NCBI GenBank assembly: GCA_018267625.1
Contig: JAFDYC010000006.1
Location: 1-64,000 of the forward strand
Direction of reading: 5' to 3'
DNA: 64,000 nt
DNA from: Bacteroidota bacterium
Lineage (GTDB): Bacteria; Bacteroidota; Bacteroidia; Chitinophagales; Chitinophagaceae
The notes under the pieces were generated by a model. The model saw only the letters and a list, made by a program, of their open reading frames with translations, was not told where the DNA came from and searched no databases. Shown one piece after another: positions 19,132-28,978 of this stretch (its first letter is position 1; each line of letters begins with the position of its first letter). Both the position numbers and the translations under genes were made by a program.

Positions 19132-20682
19132 TTAGTTCAGAAGGATAGTAATGGGGTTAAGAGCTCGGGTTGTTCCATCAGGGCCTTTCGCACGAACGTT
19201 ATCTATATAGATTCGATCACCCGGCTTCATGTGTGGCATAAAGCGTTTAGCTTCATCCGGGAAATACGCATCATTAGTATGAAAGGGCCCCTGGTAATCT
19301 CCGCGTTTGGGTTGATAAGAAAAATCATAACCCGTAATCGTAAACTTAGCATCAAAGTCAAAGTTTTCCAAGACTGCAGCAACACCAAGTTGCGCACGGA
19401 AAATATTAGACTGCATAGAACCACTAAGTTTTCCACCTAAGCGGGCCTGAGGATCAGGGATTCTCTTTACACGCACTTTCATAGCGCCGACATTCTTCAT
19501 TCCATCAGCTGTTTTAGCTAAAATGCTAGCATCTACTTCACGACCTCCAGTGACAAATACGTTGTATTTACCATTCCCTGTTTTAGTCAGGGTGGCACCG
19601 GGAATATTTACACTAACATCTTCCAAAGAATAACCAGCAGCGGTAACTGTAATTGGATTTGGAACTCCAATATAAAACACGTTCATCTTATCAAGCTGAA
19701 GAGATGCGCCGGCACTTCCAACCATATATTGGAAACTCCAAGGTTGAGAAATATTCCTATCGCCAAGATTGAGACTTAGTGTACCACGAACCGTTTGTAA
19801 TCCAACACCGGTAGCCGTTCCTGTCCATGAACCAACACCATCTGCAATCTTTATAGAACCTGAAGAAGCGCTAATTGTAGGGCTGACAGATTTATTGTAA
19901 GCAGCAACCATGATTTGAGCCTTTACCTGTTGTCCAACTAATGCATAGCTGGTTTGAGGAATGGCAAGTGCAGTAATCGCATCAAACTTAATAGGCTTGG
20001 CTTCTGCCTCTTTAAAAAGTTCATTAATTACAGCAGATTCAGATGACCTAACATCATTCTGCATTTTAGAAATTAATGCGAGAACGCCCAGAGTAGGTAC
20101 GTGGTAAAAAGTACCAGTGCTCCAATCACCTGCAGGGTTATCTTCGGTTTTAGGAGGGTTATCAATTTTTACAGGCAAATCACGTGTAAGAATAGTCTTG
20201 ACACTCTCGTTAGTAATGCGTTGCAAGACGAAATCTCGAAACTCGGAAAGACGTTGTTTTATCTCATCCCCTCCTTTCTTTTCTACAAGTAAATATGTAG
20301 AAGCATCAATGTTTTCTTCATTTTTAATTTCACCAGATGTTCCGCCACCTAAATAGCCACCAGATTGTTTGATGATACGTTCTTTCCAATCATCAAGATA
20401 CTTGTACACTTTGGCAGCTTCTTCATGGACTTCTTTGGCACGATCGTTAAAAGGCTTTACACGATCCCGGTGGCCTTCCATATCTTCATTTGCCTGGAAC
20501 TCAAGAAGAGTTTCATTATTTTTTGCATCTAGAGACACATTTGATTTCGTTATGCCTACATTCAACACTTTGAATGCATGCAGGATTTCATTAGAAACAT
20601 TAAGGGCCAGCATCGCAGTCAGTACCAGGTACATGAGGTTAATCATGAGCTGCCGCGGCTCCTTAGGTATGTTCGAAGACAT
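19132..20682 (-). CDS. gldM: Gliding motility / type IX secretion motor protein GldM
   Basis: 516 residues. The short cytoplasmic N-terminus 'EPRQLMINLMYLVLTAML' runs into a single inner-membrane helix, followed by a long periplasmic part that begins helical and continues as several beta domains ('ITVTAAGYSLEDVSV', 'KRIPDPQARLGGK'). GldM (PorM) dimers span the periplasm and transmit proton-motive-force-driven rotation from GldL to the GldK/GldN ring. The start is set by the conserved N-terminus. It is flanked by gldL and gldN on the same strand. The gene is AT-rich like its neighbours. Confidence 0.96.
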   Translation of the reverse strand: MSSNIPKEPRQLMINLMYLVLTAMLALNVSNEILHAFKVLNVGITKSNVSLDAKNNETLLEFQANEDMEGHRDRVKPFNDRAKEVHEEAAKVYKYLDDWKERIIKQSGGYLGGGTSGEIKNEENIDASTYLLVEKKGGDEIKQRLSEFRDFVLQRITNESVKTILTRDLPVKIDNPPKTEDNPAGDWSTGTFYHVPTLGVLALISKMQNDVRSSESAVINELFKEAEAKPIKFDAITALAIPQTSYALVGQQVKAQIMVAAYNKSVSPTISASSGSIKIADGVGSWTGTATGVGLQTVRGTLSLNLGDRNISQPWSFQYMVGSAGASLQLDKMNVFYIGVPNPITVTAAGYSLEDVSVNIPGATLTKTGNGKYNVFVTGGREVDASILAKTADGMKNVGAMKVRVKRIPDPQARLGGKLSGSMQSNIFRAQLGVAAVLENFDFDAKFTITGYDFSYQPKRGDYQGPFHTNDAYFPDEAKRFMPHMKPGDRIYIDNVRAKGPDGTTRALNPITILLN

Positions 20683-20741
20683 TCCTTAGCTTTTGGATTA
20701 ATTGTTAGATGAAGGGATACGTAACAGCTTCAAACCGAGGG

Positions 20742-21584
20742 CTACCTCCCTTGCATAGCTGCGAGCATATTACCGTAGATAGAATTCAGATTGGTTAGAT
20801 TACGAGCCAAGGCACCGATTTGGTCTCTTGCTGCCTGAGCATCTTCTGCAGATGCAGCCATCGAATCAGAAGCGTTCAGCAAAGTGCTATAAAAACGATT
20901 CATAGCCTTTAGGTGGTTGTTGGCATCCTGAAGTTCAACCTCATAAATCTGATTTAACTGGCCAAGATTCTGAGTTAAGACACTTACTTGATTATGAAAA
21001 TGGGCAGCATCTTCGGCAGCTCCATTAAAGACATTCATTGTCTGAGTTGCACCTTGGAAAGTGGTTTTCATTTCACCAAGAGCAGTTGCAGTTTCCCTGG
21101 CTGCAGTAGTATAGGCACCCGTAGCTGCTGTCACTTCAGTGATATCCTTCATTTGCTCAACAGTATCACCAAAACGATTGAAATTCTCATTCAGGCGTTT
21201 CAGATTAGTTGGGTTTATTTGAGCTTCTTCCAGCATTTTGTCTAATGAGGCAGTTGCTCCAAGATTCCCCCCAGAGTTCGCACCTAATGGTGCAGCGGGT
21301 ATTTGAAATTTAACCCCTTTACGGTAAGCTTCTACATGAGGGTTCTCATCCAGATTTGGATAATATCGCTCCCAATAGTAGTCCTTAACGGGAGGAAGGA
21401 TACCTAAGAGCGCAAAAATGAACGCCTCAGTGAACATACCCACGGGCAACATGAAGTTTGCTATTGGCCAGTGTTGGAGTTTCGCCAAAGCACCAACTAG
21501 TACAATGGATGCGCCAACACCTACAATAAAGTTCTTCAGGTACTTGCCCGACTTAGTCTCAAAAAACAGTGCGATCGAGTTCAT
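20742..21584 (-). CDS. gldL: Gliding motility / type IX secretion motor protein GldL
   Basis: 280 residues. Two inner-membrane helices lie near the N-terminus ('NFIVGVGASIVLVGALAKL' about 18-36 and 'MFTEAFIFALLGILPP' about 50-65), followed by a long cytoplasmic coiled-coil-like region. 'LQHWPIANFMLPVG' joins the two helices and 'KDYYWERYYPNL' follows them, both hallmarks of GldL. Glu53 in the second helix fits the conserved acidic residue implicated in proton use. With GldM it forms the T9SS motor. It sits 72 bases downstream of gldK. Confidence 0.95.
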   Translation of the reverse strand: MNSIALFFETKSGKYLKNFIVGVGASIVLVGALAKLQHWPIANFMLPVGMFTEAFIFALLGILPPVKDYYWERYYPNLDENPHVEAYRKGVKFQIPAAPLGANSGGNLGATASLDKMLEEAQINPTNLKRLNENFNRFGDTVEQMKDITEVTAATGAYTTAARETATALGEMKTTFQGATQTMNVFNGAAEDAAHFHNQVSVLTQNLGQLNQIYEVELQDANNHLKAMNRFYSTLLNASDSMAASAEDAQAARDQIGALARNLTNLNSIYGNMLAAMQGR

Positions 21585-21656
21585 TACTTGTATGTTAGGG
21601 GATTGCTATTTGTGTGATGGAATGAGAGTTGAGAAGATGAAATTGAATACGTAGGA

Positions 21657-22937
21657 TTAGCGATTTGAAGCACGACCACGAATAGGACGATTTGTAACCG
21701 CTTGGGAAATTTCAGGGTAAATACAACGGAAGCCAATGTATGCCTTAGCAGTATCTGCATATTCCCAATCTCGGGTTCCTGTTTGAAGATAGTAGGCTAC
21801 ATCGCGCCAAGAACCACCACGGATCACTTTTCGGCGCATCCACAGCGGGTCATTTTCGCGAATACGGTAGTGAACATCAGGGTTTACATCGGCTACTACA
21901 TCATAAGCTTGCCCGAAGTACGAGGAACCAGTCCATTCGCTGACATTTCCAGCCATATTATAAAGACCATAGTCATTCGGAAAGTAAGCATTTACCGGAG
22001 TTGTATACAGGCCACCATCTGCAGCATAATTACCACGCTGTGGCTTAAAATTCGCCAGATAGCAACCCTTTTTATTCACGATATAAGGACCACCCCAAGG
22101 ATATGGTGATTCGTTACGACCTCCACGAGCGGCCCATTCCCATTCTTGTTCAGAAGGAAGACGGAACTTGTCTTCAAAGTATTGCTTATTCTTTTCCCGT
22201 TCAGATCTCCAAAGTTGTGTACGCCAGTTACAAAAGGCATTAGCCATAAACCAATTGACACCAACTACTGGATAGTTATCAAAAGCACGGAACCAGTTAT
22301 ACTGACGGGCAATCGGCTCATTGTATGAATAGGAGAATTGACGCATCCAAACCGACGTATCAGGATATACGGATACATCATGCTTTACAATATAGTTCGT
22401 ACGGGGTTGGTTGGGATTCTTAGTCGCCTCGTCAAAATTGAATACCTCGTAGTGATACACCAATTTGCTGTTATCAAACTCTTTTCGCCCCCAACCACTT
22501 TGATCAGCAGCTATGTATAAGGATGCCAATTGATCCTGAACATCAGGATTTTTATAGTTGATTGCCTTACGTGTGTCTAGGATTTGACTGCCATCTGGCA
22601 TATCCTTAAAGTCGCCAAGCAGGGTATGGGCTATTGAGTCGCGAACCCAATTGGTAAACTGACGATATTCCTGATTGGAGATTTCGGTAGCATCCATATA
22701 GAATCCAGAAATCTGGGCCGTGCGGATGAGCGCTTCATTTTTGCCTGTGATATCCTCATCACTAGCACCCATTTTGAGCACACCTGAGGGGACAAAAACC
22801 ATTCCTAACGGAGTGGGCGACCTATACATCATCGTGTTGGGAACACCGACAAGTTGCCCTCCATTTCCTGATGGACCGCAGCCGGATGCAAATGCGAGCA
22901 GCGCAGCGGCTGAGATGGTCAGGGAGCGTTGTTTCAT
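21657..22937 (-). CDS. gldK: Gliding motility / type IX secretion lipoprotein GldK
   Basis: 426 residues from the ATG at 22937. The frame is open further upstream, but only this start gives the lipoprotein signal 'SAAALLAFASGC', with lipid-modified Cys20. The rest is a formylglycine-generating-enzyme-like (FGE-sulfatase) domain: 'MVFVPSGVLKMGASDEDI', 'FYMDATEISNQEYRQF', 'RLPSEQEWEWAARGG', 'NVSEWTGSSYFG', 'RKVIRGGSWRDVAYY', 'GFRCIYP'. GldK forms the outer-membrane-associated ring of the T9SS with GldN. It is first in the gldKLMN order, so the operon promoter should lie in the 195 bases before it. Confidence 0.95.
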   Translation of the reverse strand: MKQRSLTISAAALLAFASGCGPSGNGGQLVGVPNTMMYRSPTPLGMVFVPSGVLKMGASDEDITGKNEALIRTAQISGFYMDATEISNQEYRQFTNWVRDSIAHTLLGDFKDMPDGSQILDTRKAINYKNPDVQDQLASLYIAADQSGWGRKEFDNSKLVYHYEVFNFDEATKNPNQPRTNYIVKHDVSVYPDTSVWMRQFSYSYNEPIARQYNWFRAFDNYPVVGVNWFMANAFCNWRTQLWRSEREKNKQYFEDKFRLPSEQEWEWAARGGRNESPYPWGGPYIVNKKGCYLANFKPQRGNYAADGGLYTTPVNAYFPNDYGLYNMAGNVSEWTGSSYFGQAYDVVADVNPDVHYRIRENDPLWMRRKVIRGGSWRDVAYYLQTGTRDWEYADTAKAYIGFRCIYPEISQAVTNRPIRGRASNR

Positions 22938-23132
22938 ACTACAGTATTGAGTTGTTTTTGCGGGATGGCAAATAAAAAGAATTTTCGGCTTAGCGTCACA
23001 AAAAGCCGCTAAAACTGGCACACAATATTTGACGTTTTTTCTGAAAAATCAAACTGCCTGTCAAAAAATTGTCGTGAACGCCCTGCAAATGGCGTTTTTC
23101 TGCTGAGTAACATTCGTCTGTGAGCGGTTTTG

Positions 23133-25151
23133 CTAAAGTAATCGAAGGGCATCTTCGGGAACCGATTCCGCAGGCAAACATGCGGTTGCGGAGCAAACAA
23201 AAATAAGGGAATCAGCGTCAGAATTTTTCTCTGAGGTTAAAGGGATTTTTTTAGCGGCCTTTTGCGCGTCTAAAACAACCGCATGCGGCGGGCATTTCTT
23301 GCTCAACTCGGCAATGTTCTGCTCCGATTTCTGCCCGCAAACAACTACTGCTTTCGGCACGGCTAACCATCGTTGCAATATAACAGCCCACATCCCAAAG
23401 GACGATGGATACCTGCTCGTCACGGAAATCATCCCTCCTATCATTTCCTCCGATCGGGCAGTCCAATCAATGCGTCCAAACAATATCCCTAAAACCTGTA
23501 AAAGGCCTGCAATTGTTGCATTTGCGGATGCCGTTACCCCATCTACTAGCTCCACTTTCCGTAGAGGTAATTCCGGCTGAACTGATGAAACGGAATACAA
23601 GTAGGGAGCCTGTTTTTCCTCAAAATTTTTCAGTATTTGCTCACACATAGACGCAGCTTCCTCCACCCATTGATACTTGCAGGTAGCTAACCCAAAAGCC
23701 AACATGGCCTCAGCAAGAAAAGTATAGTCTTCCAGCTTTGCCTGGATGCGCGAATGCCCGGATTTCCATACTCTATTCCAGGTACCACCTGGCTCCCGAA
23801 ATGCCTGAATCATCCAATCCATGTGCTGCTCTGCCTGGCTTATCCAGTCATTATTTTCCAACAACTGCCCTGCCTTCGTGAGTGCGGAGTTCATCATGGC
23901 ATTCCAGGATAAAAGGCTCTTGTCGTCTGTTTGAGGGTGTATTCTGGCATCCCGGATTTGAAATAGTTTTTGCTTCCATTCAGCTAACTGGATGGAAGCT
24001 TCTTTTGCAGGCACTCCAAAAAGCCGGGCTGCCTCTACAAGAGGTAGTGCTTCATGCAGGATGTTGACTCCTTCCCAATTCCCCTCAGCTTTAAGCCCAA
24101 AATAGGCTTCCACAAAGGGGTTACGACCTCCGATAACCTTCATTATTTCATCCCAGGTCCAAGTATAAAATTTGCCTTCCACACCTTCGCTGTCTGCATC
24201 CAGCGCACAAAAAAAGCCTCCTTCTTCACAACGCAATTCACGATTGACGAAGGCGATGGTTTCTTCAATTACTTCCCGGTATCGTTGCTTCCGGGTAATC
24301 CGATAAGCATCGCACAATACTGAAATCATCAGCGCGTTATCGTAGAGCATCTTTTCAAAGTGCGGTACCAACCATTGCCTGTCGGTACTGTAACGCGAAA
24401 AGCCGCCTCCAATCTGATCATAAATTCCGCCGGAAATCATCTTATCTAAACTCAGCAAAGCGTGCTTCAGGGCTTGCTCATTCCCAAAATAGAAGTAGTG
24501 TTCAATCATAAAACGAAGCGCCAGAGTTCCCGAAAATTTCGGTGCTGCACCGAAGCCGCCCCATTCATGATCCGCAGCATCTAATAGCGCCCTAGCCATC
24601 GCAAAACAACCCTCTTTCGTAGGCTCGGAACTCTTGCCTGTAGCCCCTTCAGTCGCCTTTGACAAGTAGGTCATCATCTGTGCTGCCTGAGCCACCACTT
24701 CGTCTTTTTGTGTGTCCCATATTTCGCGGATTCGTTGCAACACCTGGCGCCAGGATGGACGGTTGTAGGCAGCTTGACGCGGGAAATATGTGCCACCATA
24801 AAACGGGATTTTTTCTGCTGTGGCGAAGGCGTTGAGCGGCCAGCCACCAGAGCCTGATATAGCCTGAACAGCATCCATGAAAAAAGCATCTACATCCGGA
24901 TGTTCCTCGCGATCCACTTTCACGCAAACGAAGTTTTCATTCATATACGCAGCAGTAGGCGCATCTTCAAAGCTTTCCCGCTCCATCACATGGCACCAAT
25001 GGCAGGCTGCATAGCCGATAGACACCAGCACTGGTTTATTTTCCTGCTTCGCTTTCGCAAATGCTTCATCGCCCCAGGGATACCAATCTACCGGGTTGTG
25101 GGCATGCTGCAAGAGGTAGGGACTTTGTTCGTGAATGAGATGATTGGGCAT
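23133..25151 (-). CDS. DUF255 / YyaL-type thioredoxin-domain protein
   Basis: 672 residues, typical length. The N-terminal thioredoxin-like domain begins '[20 protein letters not shown]' and carries a CxxC pair, Cys50 and Cys53, in 'AACHWCHVM', then '[11 protein letters not shown]'. The remainder is an alpha/alpha-barrel region resembling N-acylglucosamine epimerase folds ('[17 protein letters not shown]', '[14 protein letters not shown]', '[14 protein letters not shown]'). The family is widespread but its reaction is not established. No signal peptide is seen, so it is probably cytosolic. It lies upstream of gldK on the same strand, separated by 195 bases. Confidence 0.9.
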   Translation of the reverse strand: MPNHLIHEQSPYLLQHAHNPVDWYPWGDEAFAKAKQENKPVLVSIGYAACHWCHVMERESFEDAPTAAYMNENFVCVKVDREEHPDVDAFFMDAVQAISGSGGWPLNAFATAEKIPFYGGTYFPRQAAYNRPSWRQVLQRIREIWDTQKDEVVAQAAQMMTYLSKATEGATGKSSEPTKEGCFAMARALLDAADHEWGGFGAAPKFSGTLALRFMIEHYFYFGNEQALKHALLSLDKMISGGIYDQIGGGFSRYSTDRQWLVPHFEKMLYDNALMISVLCDAYRITRKQRYREVIEETIAFVNRELRCEEGGFFCALDADSEGVEGKFYTWTWDEIMKVIGGRNPFVEAYFGLKAEGNWEGVNILHEALPLVEAARLFGVPAKEASIQLAEWKQKLFQIRDARIHPQTDDKSLLSWNAMMNSALTKAGQLLENNDWISQAEQHMDWMIQAFREPGGTWNRVWKSGHSRIQAKLEDYTFLAEAMLAFGLATCKYQWVEEAASMCEQILKNFEEKQAPYLYSVSSVQPELPLRKVELVDGVTASANATIAGLLQVLGILFGRIDWTARSEEMIGGMISVTSRYPSSFGMWAVILQRWLAVPKAVVVCGQKSEQNIAELSKKCPPHAVVLDAQKAAKKIPLTSEKNSDADSLIFVCSATACLPAESVPEDALRLL

Positions 25152-25634
25152 TCAGGAAAGGTACTTCCGACTCCTCACAAGCTTTCTGCTACAGGCCCGG
25201 AATCGTCAAACCTTACTTCGTTTTTGTGCACATCAGGTCCGCTGAATTTGCGTGTGTGTTTCGTATGTTCAACGACAAATTGCCCGCCGCATTGCCTGCT
25301 TAACCGGTTCAAACCTTAAGCTTGTCTGGCTCATGCTTCTGCTTTAAATGGAGTAAGCTTTGCGCGTACAAGAAATATTTTTTAATCGCCTTGATGCAAT
25401 GGATATCGGGCTGTAATCTATCGCTGACTAAAAAATTGCCCCCTTCCGACCGCAGCTCTAAACGATGCTTTCGCATACAGGCCTAGAGTAGATTTTATTA
25501 AGCAAATTGAAGGGTAGCCTAAAGCTTCTTTACCGTTAGTATTTTCCGGCTGAAAAGGCTCTGAAAACGGCGGAATCAAGGCAAACAGAACACGGTTTGG
25601 CGTAGGCATTGCCAGGCGAAATAGCCGCGAAAAA
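25152..25634. other. Intergenic region with no gene seen
   Basis: About 480 bases between the DUF255 gene and the terminator of the ATP synthase operon. The short open frames here have no recognisable protein character. I specifically looked for an atpG (gamma subunit) remnant in the frames and found none. Confidence 0.5.
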
Positions 25635-25665
25635 CGAAAAAAGCCCCGCATTACGCGAGGCTTTT
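25635..25665 (-). terminator. Terminator of the ATP synthase operon
   Basis: Read on the minus strand, the stem aaaagcc(t)cgcg pairs with cgg(g)gctttt around a short loop and ends in a U-rich tail. It lies about 20 bases after the atpA stop at 25684, which shows the transcript ends with atpA. Confidence 0.8.
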
Positions 25666-25683
25666 CTATGATGGTGTGTGTTC

Positions 25684-27264
25684 TTAGTTCTTGAAAGAAG
25701 TAGCCACATTTTCAGCCAGCTTGGTGGTCTTTGACAAGCTATCATCCGACAGGTTTCCTTTCTTGAAATCGGCCAGCACTTCTGGGTGTTTCAGCTCCAT
25801 TTCGCGGAGAAATTGATCTTCAAAAGCACGGACATTCTTCACCGGAATATCACGCAGCAGGCCATTAGTACCGAGATAGATGATGGCTACTTGTTTTTCT
25901 ACGGAATAGGGAGAAAACTGAGGTTGCTTGAGGACTTCCACGTTGCGGGCGCCTTTGTCAATGACACTCTTGGTAGCTGCATCGAGGTCGCCACCAAACT
26001 TGGAGAAGGCTTCCAGTTCGCGGTATAATGCCTGATCCAGTTTCAGGGTACCGGCTACCTTCTTCATGGATTTGATCTGTGCGTTACCGCCCACACGGCT
26101 CACCGAAATACCTACGTTGATTGCAGGGCGGATACCGGCGTTGAAGAGGTTGGATTCGAGGAAGATCTGACCGTCCGTAATGGAGATAACGTTGGTCGGG
26201 ATATAAGCCGATACGTCACCGGCTTGGGTTTCGATAATCGGTAAGGCTGTAAGTGAACCGCCTCCTTTGACAATACCCTTCAGGCTATCGGGCAGGTCGT
26301 TCATGTTTTTTGCGATTTCATTGTTTGAAATCACTTTAGCGGCACGTTCCAGAAGGCGGCTGTGGAGGTAGAATACATCGCCGGGATAAGCTTCACGGCC
26401 AGGCGGGCGGCGCAGGAGTAAGGATACTTCGCGGTAGGCAACAGCCTGCTTGGAAAGGTCATCGTAGATAACCAGAGCGGGACGGCCGGTATCGCGGAAG
26501 AACTCGCCAATGGCAGCGCCGGCGAAGGGAGCGTAGAACTGAAGCGGGGCAGGCTCAGAGGCAGAAGCGGCCACGATGATGGTATAGGGCATCGCACCAT
26601 TGTCCTCGAGGGTCTTCATCACCTGTGCAATGGTAGAGGCCTTCTGACCGATGGCTACGTAGATACAATACACCGGCTTGCCGGCTTCGAAAAATTCTTT
26701 TTGGTTGATGATGGTGTCTATGCAAATGGCACTCTTGCCGGTCTGGCGGTCGCCAATCACCAATTCACGCTGGCCGCGGCCAACGGGAATCATGGCATCA
26801 ATGGCTTTGATGCCCGTCTGCAGGGGTTCTTTTACCGGTTCGCGGAAGATGACACCCGGGGCCTTACGTTCCAGAGGCATTTCGTAGAGTTCGCCGGTAA
26901 TCGGGCCTTTCCCGTCTATCGGCTGGCCGAGGGTGTTGACCACACGACCACACATGCCTTCACCTACTTTAATGGAGGCTATCTGGCCGGTACGTTTCAC
27001 TTTAGCTCCTTCCCGGATTTCGGAATAGTCACCCATCATCACCACGCCGACATTGTCTTCTTCGAGGTTGAGGGCAATGGCCTGAACACCATTTTCAAAT
27101 TGTACCAGCTCCCCTTGACGAACCGAGCTGAGTCCGTAAACGCGGGCGATACCATCACCTACGGTGAGCACAGTACCTACTTCTTCCAGCGAAGCACCGG
27201 CATCGAAATTGGTTAGTTGCTGGCGCAAAATCGCGCTTATTTCATCTGGTTTAATGTCCACCAT
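25684..27264 (-). CDS. atpA: F-type ATP synthase alpha subunit
   Basis: 526 residues from the ATG at 27264. The open frame extends 54 codons upstream with no homology and overlaps atpH. The start '[16 protein letters not shown]' is typical. The P-loop is 'GDRQTGKSA' at 171-179, and '[17 protein letters not shown]' and '[23 protein letters not shown]' follow. This subunit forms the noncatalytic part of the F1 hexamer. It is the last gene of the cluster. The gamma subunit gene that commonly follows is absent and a terminator sits there instead. Confidence 0.97.
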   Translation of the reverse strand: MVDIKPDEISAILRQQLTNFDAGASLEEVGTVLTVGDGIARVYGLSSVRQGELVQFENGVQAIALNLEEDNVGVVMMGDYSEIREGAKVKRTGQIASIKVGEGMCGRVVNTLGQPIDGKGPITGELYEMPLERKAPGVIFREPVKEPLQTGIKAIDAMIPVGRGQRELVIGDRQTGKSAICIDTIINQKEFFEAGKPVYCIYVAIGQKASTIAQVMKTLEDNGAMPYTIIVAASASEPAPLQFYAPFAGAAIGEFFRDTGRPALVIYDDLSKQAVAYREVSLLLRRPPGREAYPGDVFYLHSRLLERAAKVISNNEIAKNMNDLPDSLKGIVKGGGSLTALPIIETQAGDVSAYIPTNVISITDGQIFLESNLFNAGIRPAINVGISVSRVGGNAQIKSMKKVAGTLKLDQALYRELEAFSKFGGDLDAATKSVIDKGARNVEVLKQPQFSPYSVEKQVAIIYLGTNGLLRDIPVKNVRAFEDQFLREMELKHPEVLADFKKGNLSDDSLSKTTKLAENVATSFKN

Positions 27265-27310
27265 GTTGTTGAATTGATTTTTTAGAATGCCTTTCCAAGA
27301 CAGAAAAAGC

Positions 27311-27874
27311 TTAGCGAATATTTTGGATGTAGAGGTTCTGAAGGAATTGCTTCCGGATGTCGGCCAAGTCACGGCGAATCGAGGCATCCACCAGCTTATC
27401 GCCCATTTCAAGCACAAAGCCGCCAATAAGTTCGGCCTTCACTTCTGTGGACATTTCCACTTTTTTTCCGGGCATTGCTGCGGCTACTTTCTGGCGGATG
27501 TTCTCTTTTACCTGCTCACTGACCGGTACGGCAGTAATCAGTTTTACCATTGAAATATTATTCATCTCGCGGTATTGACCGATAAAAGCCGTAGTGATTT
27601 CACCCAGGTTTGCCTCCCGGCCTTTTTCGGTGAGTAGTTTCACAAATGCGCGGGTTAGTGTACCGATTTTACCTCCCAGCACAGCATCGAAAATGGCTTG
27701 CTTTTTATCGGCCTTGATGATGGGGCTGCGCAGCATGATACCAAATTCCCGGCTGGCCCGGATGGTGGCATCAATAATCTGAACGTCCTGCAAGGTTTCT
27801 TCCAGCGATTGCTGCTCCTGAGCCAGGTCTATCAGGCTCTTGGCATAGCGGGAAGCGAGACGTGGGTTTTGCAT
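27311..27874 (-). CDS. atpH: F-type ATP synthase delta subunit
   Basis: 187 residues. '[19 protein letters not shown]' at the N-terminus and '[27 protein letters not shown]' (as '[16 protein letters not shown]' near 153-168) near the C-terminus are characteristic of the delta/OSCP family. It links the peripheral stalk (b subunit) to the top of the F1 head. It sits between atpF and atpA with short gaps, in one transcript. Confidence 0.95.
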   Translation of the reverse strand: MQNPRLASRYAKSLIDLAQEQQSLEETLQDVQIIDATIRASREFGIMLRSPIIKADKKQAIFDAVLGGKIGTLTRAFVKLLTEKGREANLGEITTAFIGQYREMNNISMVKLITAVPVSEQVKENIRQKVAAAMPGKKVEMSTEVKAELIGGFVLEMGDKLVDASIRRDLADIRKQFLQNLYIQNIR

Positions 27875-27939
27875 AATTCAATGGGGTGCGGGCGAAGCTT
27901 TTCAAGGATGGCCTGGAGGCCGTATTCAGGAGGGGGTGT

Positions 27940-28434
27940 TTAGTTCAGCGTTACTTCCTGGCTCAGCAGGCTGTTGTAAGCATTTTGAGCATCTTCAGAA
28001 GAAAGCTTTTGGCGAATCACCTTTTCGGCTACTTCGATGGCCAAGGCCCCTATTTGATTCTTCACATCAGTCAGGGCAGCCATCTTTTGCTGCGTGATTT
28101 GCTGCTGGGCATCCGTAATCATTTTATCGGTGATTGCCCTTGTATCTTCTTTTGCTTTTGCGATGATTTGCTCACTCATTTGCTTGGCTTCGCGCAGCAT
28201 TTGGGTGCGCTCTTCACGAGCCTGAACCATGAGCTTTTCATTTTCATTCTGCATTTGAGCCATTTCCTTTTTTACACGGTCCGCAGCCGCAATGCTATCT
28301 GCAATGCCGCGCTCGCGTTCGCCCAATGTGTTCAGGATGGGTTTCCAGGCAAATTTTTTCAGAATGAACAATACAATCAGGAAGGCCAGAAGAGTCCAGA
28401 CAAAGAGGCCGAGTTCGGGTGATAATAAGTCCAT
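27940..28434 (-). CDS. atpF: F-type ATP synthase b subunit
   Basis: 164 residues: one N-terminal membrane helix ('LGLFVWTLLAFLIVLFILKK', about 8-27), the conserved 'FAWKPILNTLGERERGIADSI', then a long charged helix forming the peripheral stalk. The length and order are normal. The 220-base gap between atpE and this gene is unusually long for an ATP synthase operon and holds a strong hairpin. Confidence 0.95.
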   Translation of the reverse strand: MDLLSPELGLFVWTLLAFLIVLFILKKFAWKPILNTLGERERGIADSIAAADRVKKEMAQMQNENEKLMVQAREERTQMLREAKQMSEQIIAKAKEDTRAITDKMITDAQQQITQQKMAALTDVKNQIGALAIEVAEKVIRQKLSSEDAQNAYNSLLSQEVTLN

Positions 28435-28557
28435 TTATGGTTCGTATGAAGAGTGTAGAATTCGTTTGAAAGCGCTGTAGCCTATGATTCTTGTTCGCTA
28501 CAACGAATGTTTTTTTGAAAATTGCTCGAAAAGTTGTCGTTATCGAAAAGAGGATTT

Positions 28558-28614
28558 GAAGATTTGGCCTGCACCTGCGGCCCTGTGCGTTGGGTGCAGG
28601 CCAATGGAATCTTC
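28558..28614 (-). promoter_or_regulatory. Long intergenic hairpin between atpE and atpF
   Basis: Twelve-base perfect inverted repeat, TTGGCCTGCACC at 28564-28575 with GGTGCAGGCCAA at 28593-28604, around a 17-base loop. An outer gaagat / atcttc pair extends it across a four-base bulge. It starts 42 bases after the atpE stop. On the transcribed strand no run of U follows, so it looks like an mRNA stability or processing element more than a terminator. Confidence 0.65.
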
Positions 28615-28655
28615 AGCCCTGGCAGGTGTTGTTCACGAGCCAGTATCGTACGGGT

Positions 28656-28943
<288 letters not shown>

Positions 28944-28978
28944 TTATGTATGCGTCTCTTCGACAGTTTACGATTCGT

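Noticed and set aside
23077-23096. Inverted repeat aacgcc / ggcgtt behind the DUF255 gene as a terminator
   Set aside because: The T-run follows on the plus strand, where no gene is transcribed; on the coding strand the tail is poor. It remains a possible weak element only.
25418-25651. Open frame after atpA as a remnant of the gamma subunit gene
   Set aside because: The 77-residue translation shows none of the gamma subunit's terminal helices or motifs.
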